Below, piece after piece: positions 31,383 through 42,436 of a stretch of 64,000 bases of DNA. This DNA is from Brachypodium distachyon. Lineage: Eukaryota > Streptophyta > Magnoliopsida > Poales > Poaceae. A program made the position numbers and the translations under genes. Position 1 is the stretch's first letter, and every line of letters begins with the position of its first letter. Location: positions 26,948,508 through 27,012,507 of the forward strand of contig NC_016133.3 in NCBI RefSeq assembly GCF_000005505.3, given 5' to 3'. Under the pieces are notes generated by a model. The model was not told the origin of the DNA and ran no database searches. It saw only the letters and a program-made list of their open reading frames with translations.

Positions 31383-31769
31383 ATACATATATTTTATTCC
31401 TCATCTGATCTTTATATACATTATTCCTTATCCCTATTCATCTGAATCATTGCATTTATATCTTACATATGCATGACATGTTTGTTGATTTATTTTACAT
31501 ATACACCAAATACTATGCCTTATACCACAGATGCATGTTTCTTTTATTATACCACATATGCATGTTTATTTTATTATACCACAGATGCATATTTGTTTCA
31601 TTATACCATCCACCACTATAATCATGTTGTCATGTTATACACATATTACAATGCATCCAATTTGTATCTTTACAATTCCACCTCTAATATTAACTTTTCT
31701 CATTTTATCCACTCTACTACCTTTACTGTCACTGATAGTCCCTTACCTTTCCCTTCTTATTTTCTATAG
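31383..31769 (+). other. CHR1 leader without primer-binding site
   Basis: AT-rich. A 27-bp unit with the core ATGCATGTTTNTTTTATTAT repeats three times (31522-31611). No sequence resembling the usual tRNA-Met complement TGGTATCAGA follows the LTR, so the PBS was lost with the LTR end. The last 25 nt before ORF0 are pyrimidine-rich and end TTTTCTATAG directly on the ORF0 ATG. Confidence 0.65.
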
Positions 31770-32657
31770 ATGGGAAGCCCAACACCTTTTGGCAACGTAC
31801 CGCCGTTTACCCGAGTCTACTACCCCTCCACGGACGACGTGCGGTTGTTCATTGCCCCTTTGGCGGCACTGTGTGCGTCTCTTGACCTGCCACCACCCAG
31901 GTTCAGAGACCGAGTCGAGCCCGCCATGCCAGAAGGATGGCAACCACGGTGGGAGATTGAGGCGAAGATCCACGGGCGTGAGATTGCGCCTGCCACTCCG
32001 GATATTACCTTCATCGCCCGCTACCCCACCTTCGAGCAAGGCCTTCAGTTCGCCATGCAGTGCGCCTTCGTGCAGGTGTGCCGAGACTATCAGCACGAGT
32101 TTCCTGAGGACTCCCCCTTCCTCGTCTATGGAAGGCGGAACCATGCATGCTCGGCCGTGGCAACAACCAATGACGAGGATGCAACCCCGGTGACGACCCA
32201 CTTCGAGAACATGGAGGCAAACACAGTGGACTTAGAGTCTTGCCTCGAGCATGAGATGACCAGGGCCGACCTAGCCGAGGAGTAGGTCGGTAATCTGATG
32301 GGAGAGAAGACCCAATGGCAGGAGGACAAGGCATTGTTGCAGAATACTGCCCTCAATATGGAAGGAGTCATTGATCAGCTACTGTATGAGAGGGACCAAG
32401 CTCGCTACTGCTGCGAGTAGTTCAAGGCTTTCATCGAAGCCGCCACCGCAGCCGCACCTGCAGCCGTGCCAGCTGCCGCACCGACACCAGACCAGGCCCC
32501 ACCTCCAACACAGGATCAGGAGGTGGAACCTCTGGAGGGAGTGCCGACTGAGGAGGAGGAGCCCCAGGAGGTCCACGAGATGGACACCCCTGCCACCAAC
32601 ACCCGTTCCAAGAGGAAGAGGGTGAATGGAGCCGCGACATCAGCCACACCTCCTTAG
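31770..32657 (+). pseudogene. CHR1 ORF0
   Basis: Starts MGSPTPFGNVPPFTRVYYPS. Residues 20-130 include FIAPLAALCASLDLPPP, VEPAMPEGWQPRWEIEAKIH and QFAMQCAFVQVCRDYQHEF. A helical acidic part follows, then an Ala/Pro-rich tail with RSKRKRVNG before the stop at 32655-32657. Two in-frame TAG codons (32283-32285, 32418-32420) sit where CAG is expected, and the frame is otherwise open. An extra ORF upstream of gag is known in RIRE3 and RIRE8. Its function is not established. Its ATG directly follows a good 3' splice acceptor sequence. Confidence 0.7.
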
Positions 32658-32958
32658 TCCTAGTCGATGCCTGCCAGACTTTATCAGTTTCTTTTCGTTA
32701 TTAGTTTTGCGAGTTAGTCATTGACCATGCAAGCTATGTGTATGGCAATGTAGATCAATTGCTTTTTTTTCCGTACTCTTCTATTATGGGCAATGTCCCA
32801 TCGTGAACAAGTGTGATTTGCTATATTTTCCAAAACCTTATTATGAATGATTGAGTGTATGATTGAGATATGCTTATGTTAATATCTGGTTTTGTGGGGG
32901 CTTAGACATCCTTAGCTCTATTCTGTCTATTATTCCTCATCTATGCTACCCTAAACAG

Positions 32959-34150
32959 ATGCCTCCGAGACGCCAGAACCCCACCAACAACGTTGAGGCT
33001 AACAACGCCAAAGCAGAAGGGAATGCTGCAACCATGCAGCAACTGTTGGCCACCCAGACCCAATTCTTTCAACTGATTACTCAGCAACTGGCCAACAACA
33101 ACGCCAACCACCAGCAGAACCCCAACAACAACCAACAACACCAACCTCCACAAGTGGATATGCTGACCAAGTTTCTGCGATTGCGACCACCCACCTTCTC
33201 CAGCTCACCAGAGCCAATCGTGGCAGACGACTGGCTCTGCTCAGTTAATAAGAACTTGGTGACCATGAACTGCACTGAGGAAGAGAAAGTGCGGTTTGCA
33301 GCCCATCTGCTTGAAGGACCGGCTGCATCGTGGTGGGAAAATTACCAGATCACCACCCCCATCGAGCAAGTGACCTGGGACATGTTCCAAGAAGCTTTCC
33401 GCTCCGCCACATCTCAGTGGGGTTGCTTAATTTGAAGAAGAAGGAATTCCTGCGGCTCAGACAGGGAAGCTGCACAGTGGTCGAATTCATCGACCAGTTC
33501 AACAGCCTCGCCCGCTATGTGCCGGACGAGGTGATCACGGATGCCAAGCGCCGAGAGAGATTCTTGGATGCGCTGAATGATGAACTTTCTGTTCAACTGG
33601 CTGTTGCATACACTCCTACCTACCAATCGCTAATTGACAAGGCGATTGTGTTGGAGAACAAGCTCCACCAGATGGAGAACCGCAAGAGGAGACTCCACCA
33701 TGGGGGCTCTCACGTGGGGCCACACCAGAACCTACGCACCACCCAAGACGGCAGTGGCAGTCCATCTGTGCACAGGGCCGGGGGCCACAACGACAGACGC
33801 AGCGGAGGGTATGCCCATCAGAACCGCCATACCGGGACCAACAGCAGCAGCAAGCACCAGCAGCACCAGCACCAGCACCAACAGCAGCAGCACCCGAGGC
33901 TCCACAACGGGAACGGTAACCACAATGGAAGTGGGAACCAAAATGGCAATGCAAAGGGCCACAACAACGGCAATGGCACAGGACAGAACCGCAACCCTGG
34001 TAGGGACATGAGCCGGGTGGAGTGCTTCAAGTGCCACAAGATGGGGCACTACTCCAACGATTGCCCGGAGAAGAATGGAGGGAATGTGGTTAAGCCAAAC
34101 CCGTTCCAGAAGGGCAACGTGAACCACATCGACGTTGAAGAGATCACCGA
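32959..34150 (+). pseudogene. CHR1 gag
   Basis: Starts MPPRRQNPTNNVEANNAK right after CTAAACAG. A Gln/Asn-rich leader precedes the capsid-like domain: [37 protein letters not shown], then after a 1-nt deletion near 33406 [19 protein letters not shown] and [16 protein letters not shown] His/Gln/Asn repeat region is followed by a CCHC zinc knuckle [14 protein letters not shown] (34022-34063). The 477-nt first frame and the continuing frame (from 33330) overlap. Confidence 0.85.
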
Positions 34151-37100
34151 GGAGCAAGGTATAGTCATCCGCACCTTTAGCATTAATTCATTTAAAGCTT
34201 TATTACTGTTTGATACCGGTGCATCTCATTCATTCATCTCAAGAGGATTTGTGCACCAAAATGGATTACCTATTAGCACACTAGCAAACCCCATGAAAGT
34301 AAATTCACCAGGGGGAGAATTGATAGCTGCATATGACAGCCGCGGGCTAAGTTTGGAAATAGGGAAACACACGTTCCCCACGGATGTCATCCTAGGAATG
34401 GATTGGCTGGCCAAGTATGAGGGACTCATAGACTGTGTCAGAAGGACCATCACCCTCACCACCCCAGAGAATAAGAGAATCCGTTTCAAGTCTGCTTTTG
34501 AACTTAAGAGACCTAAGGTCAATTCTCTTAAGGGGGTTAGCCTGGACGAGGTTCTAGTAGTGAATGAGTATCCGGATGTCTTCCCGGAAGAGTTGCCAGG
34601 TATGCCACCAGACCGTGATGTAGAGTTTCTCATCGAATTGATGCCTGGAAGTGGACCCATAGCCAAGAGACCTTATAAGATGGCTGTGGATGAATTGAAA
34701 GAGTTGAAGAAGCAGCTAGCTGAACAGTTAGCGAAAGGTTTCATTCGCCCCGGTTCATCACCATGGGGAGCACCTGTCCTGTTTGTGGAGAAGAAGGACA
34801 AAAGCCAACGGATGTGTATCGATTATCGGTCACTAAATGAGGTGACGATAAAGAATAAATACCCCTTACCTCTCATCAACGATCTTTTCGACCTATTGGA
34901 AGGAGCCTGTGTGTTCTCAAAGATCGATCTGCGATCAGGGTATTTTCAGCTGAAGATCCGAGAGATGGATATACTCAAGACGGCATTCACCACCCGGTAT
35001 GGACTATACGAGTATACCGTGATGCCATTTGGTTTGACCAATGCACCGACCTACTTTATGAACATGATCAACAAAGTGTTCATGGAATACTTGGGACAAG
35101 TTCGTCGTTGTGTTCATCGACGATATTTTGGTTTATTCCAAGAGCGAGGAAGAGCATGAGCAGCATCTGCGCATAATTTTGGAAAAGCTGAGAGCGCACA
35201 AGTTGTACGCCAAGTTCAGCAAGTGCGTATTTTGGTTGTCAGAAGTCAGTTTGCTAGGGCACATCGTGTCAGGAGCAGGAGTAGCTGTCGAACCAGCTAA
35301 GGTGACCGCTGTTATAGAATGGGAGTCATCCAAGAATGTTGGAGATATCCGCAGTTTCCTAGGACTCGCTGGATACTATCGGAGAGTCATTGAGAACTTC
35401 TCCAAGATTGCTAAACTCATGACTGAACTATTAAAGAAAGAGAAGAAGATCGCCTGGAACGAGAAATGTGAAGAGAGTTTCCAGGAGTTAAAGAAGAGAT
35501 TGGTGTCCGCACCTATTCTTGTATTACCAAACCTGCAAGAAGACTTTCAAGTTTATTGCGACGCTTCACATCAAGGTTTGGGAGGAGTTTTGATGCAGGG
35601 AGGAAGAGTTGTTGCTTACGCTTCGCGGCAACTAAAGAACCACGAAGGCAACTACCCCACGCATGATTTGGAATTAGCCTCTGTAGTGCAAGCTTTGAAG
35701 ACTTGGAGACACTACCTGATGGGGAAGCACTGTGAGTTGTTCACAGATCACAAGAGCTTGAAGTATATATTCACCCAGAAGGAGCTGAATCTGAGACAAC
35801 GGAGATGGTTGGAATTGATAAAGGATTATGACCTGAGTCTACAGTACCATCTTGGCAAGGCTAATGTCATAGCCGATGCATTGAACCGCAAGGGCTATGT
35901 AAACAGACTGACAGCTGGAGAGTTACCGCCAGAGTTGTGCAAACAGTTCAAGGACCTGAGTCTTGAGATTGTGCCTGAAGGACATTTGGCCACATTGGAA
36001 GTACAGCCCACTTTGCTGGACAGGATCAGAAAAGCACAGAAGGGCAACTCGGAAATAAACGAGATAAAAGAGAATTTGGTTGCCGAGAAAGCAAAGGATT
36101 TTCCTGAAGATGACCAAGGAACCATATGGTTCGGTAAACGCATTTCTGTACCGCAGGATCCAGAAATTAGAAAGCTGATTTTACAAGAAGCCCATGATTC
36201 ACCGTACTCAATCCACCGTGGGAACACGAAAATGTACATGGACCTAAAGGAAACATTTTGGTGGTCCGGTTTAAAGCGAGACATCGCCGAGTTCATTGCC
36301 TTGTGCGATGTGTGTAGCAGAGTTAAAGCCGAACACCAGAAGCCGGCAGGATTGCTAAGACCACTGCCTATACCAGACTGGAAGTGGGATAAAGTTGGCA
36401 TGAACTTTATCACCGGTTTACCGAGAACCAGATCAGGGTATGACTCTATATGGGTAGTGGTTGACCGCTTGACCAAGGTCGCCCATTTCATACCGGTAAA
36501 GACCACTTATACAAGTGCTCAATTAGCAAAACGCTACATATCCAGAATCGTGTATTTACACGGGGTACCCAAGGAAATAGTTTCAGACAGAGGTACCCAA
36601 TTTACCTCAAGATTTTGGGGACAACTACATGAGTCTCTAGGAACGAGACTGGAATTCAGCACAGCTTTTCATCCGCAGATGGATGGACAGACTGAAAGAG
36701 TAAATCAGATCCTCGAGGATATGTTGAGAGCCTGCGCTCTAGATTATGGATCCAGTTGGGATGACAACCTGCCATATGCAGAATTCTCATACAACAACAG
36801 CTTCCAAGCCAGCATAGGAATGTCACCGTTTGAAGCTTTCTATGGAAGGAAGTGCAGAACACCATTGTTATGGGATGGTGTAGGAGACCATAGCCTGTTC
36901 GGTCCCGATACGATAAAGGATGCGGAAGAAAAGGTTCGACTCATCCGAGACAGGCTGAAAGTAGCTCAATCAAGACAAAAGAGCTATGCAGACTCCAAAC
37001 GTAGGGAGGTTACCTACGAGATTGAAGGTAGAGCGTATCTCAGAGTTTCGCCGATACACAGGGTAAAGAGATTTGGAATAAAAGGAAAGTTAGCACCCCG

Positions 37101-37488
37101 ATTTATTGGACCCTTCAAGATCTTGTCACGCCAAGGAGAGGTAGCCTACAAGTTGGATCTACCGGAAGCACTGTTGAATGTCCACAATGTCTTCCATGTG
37201 TCGCAACTGAAGAAGTGTCACCCCGAGATGGCCGACACATCACTGAGGGATACAATTCCACTCGAGGAAGTCCAGCTGCAGAGTGACCTTACCTATGAGG
37301 AGAAACCGATCAGAATTTTGGATACCGCTGAGAGACATACCCGATCCAAGACCATCAAGTTTTGCAAAGTTCAGTGGGACCATCACACTGAAGAGGAAGC
37401 CACATGGGAACGCGAAGATGATTTTCGAGAAGACCACCCACACCTCTTTGCTAGCCAAACTGAATCTCGAGGACGAGATTCATCTTAA
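34150..37488 (+). pseudogene. CHR1 pol: protease, RT, RNase H, integrase, chromodomain
   Basis: Protease [16 protein letters not shown] (about 34202). RT from about 34640 has [34 protein letters not shown] and [11 protein letters not shown] 1-nt insertion near 35095-35105 shifts the frame just before [10 protein letters not shown] (35113). RNase H has [18 protein letters not shown] and ends IADALNRKG. Integrase has an HHCC zinc region ([11 protein letters not shown]...CDVCSR, 36190-36320). Its first catalytic Asp is Asn (VGMNFITGL, about 36403), the second is kept ([16 protein letters not shown]), and the Glu is in [12 protein letters not shown]. The tail (37300-37450) is a chromodomain with [18 protein letters not shown]. 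Stop at 37486-37488. Confidence 0.88.
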
Positions 37489-37500
37489 GGGGGTTAGGTC
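37489..37500 (+). other. CHR1 polypurine tract
   Basis: AAGGGGGTTAGGTC around 37485-37500, immediately before the 3' LTR, which starts TATAACATCC (TG changed to TA). Confidence 0.7.
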
Positions 37501-38727
37501 TATAACATCCCAAAAATTCAAACTCTTTCATATGCATTGCATCCATGACCATCATGCCACATTTGCATGTTTGCATTCAAATTTGAATCTAAAAATGCTT
37601 TGAAAAGGTTTTATTTCTTTTTAAAACCAAGTTATTCACCTATTTGAGCTTTGGATCTTTAAACCAATAGGGTTTATCTATAAATGGGGTCTATTGCATA
37701 AATAAGCTATCCCATATTTTTTGGATATTTATTGGAGTTGAAAAACTATTTTATAGTTATATAGCCCTAAATGCATTTATAGTGCAAATGTATTTTTATA
37801 TATATTTTATTTTGAGTGGAAATTGCTCCCAAAAGTTGTATCATGCTATAACATGATTTTACAAATTTTCTGAAATTTATTTGGACCAATTTGGAGTTCA
37901 AAATCAAAAGTTACAAAGGAAAAACAGAAAAGGAAAAAGAAAAGGAAAAAAAAAGAGAAAACCGGACCGGCCCGGCCAAATGGGCCGAACCGGCCTAGTA
38001 CGTCACGCGCCCGAGCCCGACCGGCCCAGAGCCAGCGCGCGTGCGCGCCCGAGGCTGACAGGCAGGGCCCGCCTGTCAGATCCATCGTCTCTGATGGGAA
38101 GGCACGCGCGAATCACGCCGCACGTCCGCACCGCCGATCCCGCGCGCCATCGCCGCCGCCCCGTCTGCTCCGTGCATCCCGCAGCCTGCCGCTCGCGTCC
38201 CGATAAAGCCCGAGGCCCGTGCATCTCTTTCCCCCTTCCCTCTTTGTCGATTATGCGCCCACGCTACCCTAATTTTTCGCCTCCGTTCGCCACTGTCGCC
38301 GCCGTCCCGAGCTCGCCGCCGACCGTACGGTACGCCAGGGTTGACGGGACCTCGCTTATCCCCATCCTCTCTTCCTTGCAGTCAAGCTGACGCCCCCCCT
38401 CTTCGTCATTTGTGCACCGCAGCCCGTCGCTGCTCGAAGCTCCGCCGCCGTCCGCGCGACACCCGTCGTCCTAGGCGACGACTCCGACCTCCCCGAGCCT
38501 CACCGACGCTACCAACGTCTCCACCTCGTCAAGCCACGCCTGCCGCGCACTTCCCCGACCCGAGACCTCGCCAGAAATGCCCGCCGTCGCGTCCCCCCTT
38601 CGCCGGCGACCTCGCCGGAAACCTAGCGCCGCCGCCGGTAAGCTCGAGCTCCCTCGTCCGTCCGACCTAGATCTACGGCTAAGATTAGATTGCCTTTAAA
38701 TCGAACCGGTAAACGATCTAGACCGTC
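37501..38727 (+). repeat. CHR1 3' LTR, left part
   Basis: Matches 28233-29356 of the 5' LTR with small indels, up to GATCTAGACCGTC, where TAT3 begins. One insertion relative to the 5' LTR adds CGAGACCTCGCCAGAAATGC and following bases around 38561-38665. Confidence 0.88.
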
Positions 38728-39627
38728 TGTCGCACCAGTGGCACCCGGGGTACCACCGTTGCGCGATGCGTGGGTCGCACCACTAAGTTCCCGGGAGGAC
38801 CTCATCCCGGGCGGCAGCTAATGGGCTGCCCGGCAAGCCACCAGCCCGGAAGGGCTAGCTGGCTTCGGGGAATATTCCCGCCTGGCCACCTCTCGGGAGG
38901 TCTCTTGCCAGGAGGAGAGGTTCCCAGGCGCAGGCTCCCGTCGTGAGGGCAGGGCCGAGCAAGCAGAGCAAGGGCGCCACATGGGCGCGCGTTAGGCACC
39001 CGGTGCGCAGTTCCGCCAGGGCGAGGAGTGAGGCGCACGGCGCATTAAATGAGCCGACAGGAGGGGTGCCCGTCTAGTCAGGTAAACAGTGGCTGTCCAA
39101 TCCTACCTGTAAGGCTTTTAGACCCCTAGCAGCGGAGTTGGCGTTCATGCATGCCCACCAGCGCACCGAGGGGGAGTTGCCCTATCTCCCTGCTCGCCAC
39201 TTGTAATTCATGCATGGTGGCACCTATGGTATCCCCTTGTCTATAAAAGGAGGACCCCCGCCAACGGTCAAAAGGGTTCGATCAGCCCACAGTTGGCCTC
39301 TAGCATTAGTAGAGAATAGTAAGGAGTACTTAGCCAAAGGGAGAGAGTACCCGGGAACTCACCCGGCAACCTGTAAACACTTGGTTTTGCGATAATACAA
39401 GCTCAGACAAGCAGGACGTAGGGTTTTACACCTCCGGGTGGCCCGAACCTGGGTAAAAACGTGCGTGCATGTGTTCCTAGCTTGCATGCATCCTGGGTGC
39501 ACCTCTTTGCAGGTTACGTACACCATCGGCCATGCCGGCGATCGCCGGAGCGATCCCCGACGCCCCTGCCGAACCTAAAAGGGGGTGTCCCAGCATGCCA
39601 CCAGTATCGGAGCCCCGTGCAACGACA
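38728..39627 (+). repeat. TAT3 5' LTR with promoter
   Basis: 900 bp, TGTCGCACCAGTGG to CAACGACA. TATA box TATAAAAG at 39242-39249, downstream of CCCCTTGTC. The conserved GGCCCGAACCTGGGTAAA is at about 39440-39457. Confidence 0.9.
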
Positions 39628-39629
39628 TC

Positions 39630-39645
39630 TGGCGCGCCAGGTAGG
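39630..39645 (+). other. TAT3 primer-binding-site region
   Basis: TGGCGCGCCAGGTAGG, 2 nt after the LTR, identical to TAT1. Confidence 0.75.
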
Positions 39646-39735
39646 GGGCGCGAGAGGAGATCTCGCCGGTGACCGCCGGCGGCAGTGTCTGCCTCGACGT
39701 CGGCCTCGTCTTTTCCGCCGACAGAGCTGGCCACC

Positions 39736-41640
39736 ATGCCCCCCAAGCGGGCTAGTGACCCTCGGATCGACCCGCGTGAGGCCCCAGCGGCGCACACGCG
39801 GTCGCACGATGCGCGACCCGCGTCGGGGGCTCAGGAGAACCCTGAGCCCTCACGAGTGCAGCAGTCACAGCTGCCTCCCCTGCCTCCTCGGCCATCAGCC
39901 GACAACCGGCTGAGGGGGCCGGCTGCTCCCAGCGCTGGGGCCAGCCGCGCAAGCAGGCATGGCGCTGCCCGCACCGGCCAGCAAGTCGAGTCACGGGCTG
40001 AGGACACGCAGCGTCAGCTGCGCCATGAGCATACCGCGTCGCGAGCAACGCCCGGGGGCTCGCACCCCGCACACCCGGATACGTCCGAGGGTAGAGCGAA
40101 AAAGCAGCCGCTCGGGAAACCGGCTGCCTCCCGCACAAACCCCAGCGGAAGCCATCATCGCCGCGCGGGTCATGGTGTGGTATGAACCACAATAGGGCAC
40201 GCCGGGGCACGAGACGTGGGGCGAAGAGTTGGATGCGCTCTTCGCGCTCGCTGCCCAACAGCCGCAAGGTGAGGACGTTCCGTCAGGCTTCGGCCGCGGG
40301 CAGAACCTGGAGCGCAGAGGCGCTCCCCGTGCCTCACGTCAAGGGGAGAAACCTCCCCCGCAGGGAGGCCAGGGAGACGGAGACCCGGAGGGGTCCTCGA
40401 ACTTGTCACCCATGGTCACACGGGGTGACGCGCGCGGCAACTTGAATGCCCACCAGCAAGAAGATCTACGCCAACGCTTAGAGCTCCGGTGCCGGTGCGA
40501 GGTAGGGCGCCAACGCCCGCAGGAGCAGGAAGATGCTCCCATGGGCCTCGAGGATGGCTGCACCACGTTCACACGCGAGCTGCGCCGGGTGACATGGCCC
40601 CGCAAGTTCCGAGTGCCAGCACTCGGCACATACGACGGGACCATGAATCCCAAGGATTTCCTCCTGACCTACATGTTGGGGATGTATGCCATCGGCGCCG
40701 ACGACAAGGTCAAGGCCAACTAGTTCCCAGTAGTCCTGAAAGGATCAGTGAGAACCTGGCTGCTCCACCTGCCCGCCGGGTCCATTGCCACGTGGGCGGA
40801 TCTGCACGAGCAGTTTGTGAGCGTGTTCCAAGGCGGCTACAAGCGCCCGGGAACCATGGCGGAACTGCACACCATTATGTAGAAGCCGGGAGAGACGTTG
40901 CGGAGCTTCGTCAACCGCTTCTCCAACCTCTCCAACTCTGTCACGGAGGCGGAGGCAGCTGCCATCGTCAACACCTTCGCCATCAACGTCCGCGACCCCA
41001 AGATGCGCGAGAAGCTGAGCACGCATCGGATCCGGACGACACAAGATCTGTACGCCCTGGCGCACAAGTGCGCCATGGCCGAGGAAGGGCGCTTAGCGCC
41101 CGAGCTAGCAGCCAAGGCTGCCGCGAGCCCTGCGCAGTGGGAAACAGGTTCTCGCTGCGGATTCAAGGGTTGTTGCCGCGAGGCCTGCGAAGAAGGCCTC
41201 GTCGGGTGGCGGGCCTGGTGGCAAGCAGGGCGACGCGCCCCGCTGCCCCATACACAACAACTCTACCCAAGACGCGCAGGACTGCCGCATCCTGCAGGGG
41301 ATCAAGCAGCGGCACGAGCAGCGCCATGAGGAGCGCCGTGCTGCTGACGCCTGTTTCATCTGCGGCGACATCGGGCATCTCTCCCGAGATTGCCCGAACG
41401 ACCCCAGAGCAGGGCCGAGACCTGCCGGCTGCGGCGTCGGCACGGACGAACCCTAGGGGGGACGCGGCCAGGCTCGCGCGGGCAGGGAGCGCCCTCCCCG
41501 CGGACGCGACAGGGCTCGCGCTGACGAACAGCACGAGTCCGATTGCACTGGCGGCGACGAGCCAGGCTTCCAGGAGCCTGGTGGCGTCGCCTGCATCCAT
41601 GGGGGAGCCTATGCTCTCCCATCCATGCCGCGGTAAAGCG
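39736..41640 (+). pseudogene. TAT3 gag
   Basis: ATG 39736 gives MPPKRASDPRIDPREAP. The frame shifts by one before about 40130 and continues with AEAIIAARVMVWYEP, a TAG (40193-40195), ELDALFALAAQQPQGE, FTRELRRVTWPRKFRV and LGTYDGTMNPKDFLLTY. A TAG (40721-40723) stands where TAT1 has Trp. Then come TWLLHLPAGSIATW, FQGGYKRPGTM, a TAG (40880-40882, CAG in TAT1), LRSFVNRFSNLSNS and NTFAINVRDPKMREKLSTHR. After a second shift near 41140-41170 the zinc knuckle CFICGDIGHLSRDC is at 41352-41393. Confidence 0.8.
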
Positions 41641-41642
41641 CC

Positions 41643-42436
41643 TCACCCGTGACGGGTGCGCGCTGTTGCCGTACGCGGAGCTGTAGCAGCCGCTGATGTG
41701 GTCGCACGTGCCGAGCACCTTCAGCGCCGACAATCACCCAGCACGGCAGTTGGGTTCTGGGGTCATACCCTTCGTGGTCTCACCAATCATCAGCAACATG
41801 ACGGTGACCAAGGTTCTGGGGGACAACGGAGCGGGGCTAAACCTCCTGTCCGCCAGGTTGGTGGAGAAACTCCAGCTACTGGTGGAACAGCTGACGCCCA
41901 CCGAGCCATTACGGGGAGTAAACCCCGGGATCGTGCGCCCCCTGGGGCGCATCACGCTGCCGGTGACCTTCGGGTCCCGGGAAGCGTTTCGGACCGAGCA
42001 CATAGTGTTCGACGTGGCGCACACCTAGTTGCCCTACAACGGGATCCTTGGTCGGCATGCGCTGATCAAATTCATGGTGGCTACGCATTGCGCCTACGGC
42101 GTAATGAAAATGCCGTCCGTGTATGGAGTTCTCTCCATCAGGTGCGACCTCAAGGACGCGGCCTGGTGCGTGGGCGAGGTTGTCAGGGCTGCCGCTGCAG
42201 CCGACACCGATGACGAAGACGTCGCTTTGGACGAAGGCTCGCCGGGCGACGGCCCGGCAACGAAGAAAGCCCGCACTGCCCTGCAAGAGCTTGCCGAGGG
42301 AAGTGCAGGCTCGAGCTCGTGCCCCGGCAAGGGCCAGAAGCTCCGGGAGGAGGCTACCAAGGTGAAGAAGCTGCCCCTCCAGGCCGGCAACAAGGAACGC
42401 ACCGTCACCGTCGGTGCGAACCTTACTGCCGAATAG
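41643..42436 (+). pseudogene. TAT3 protease
   Basis: VKRLTRDGCALLPYAEL, TAG (41684-41686), then SHVPSTFSADNHPARQLGSG, VTKVLGDNGAGLNLLSARL with DNG at the active-site position (41822), FRTEHIVFDVAHT, TAG (42026-42028), LPYNGILGRHALIKFM and a Lys-rich linker to the TAG at 42434-42436. That last stop is at the same codon as in TAT1. In frame with the downstream RT. Confidence 0.8.

Noticed and set aside
40489..41652. A 387-codon frame over TAT3 gag
   Set aside because: Out of frame with the conserved capsid and zinc-knuckle motifs, which read in the neighbouring frames.
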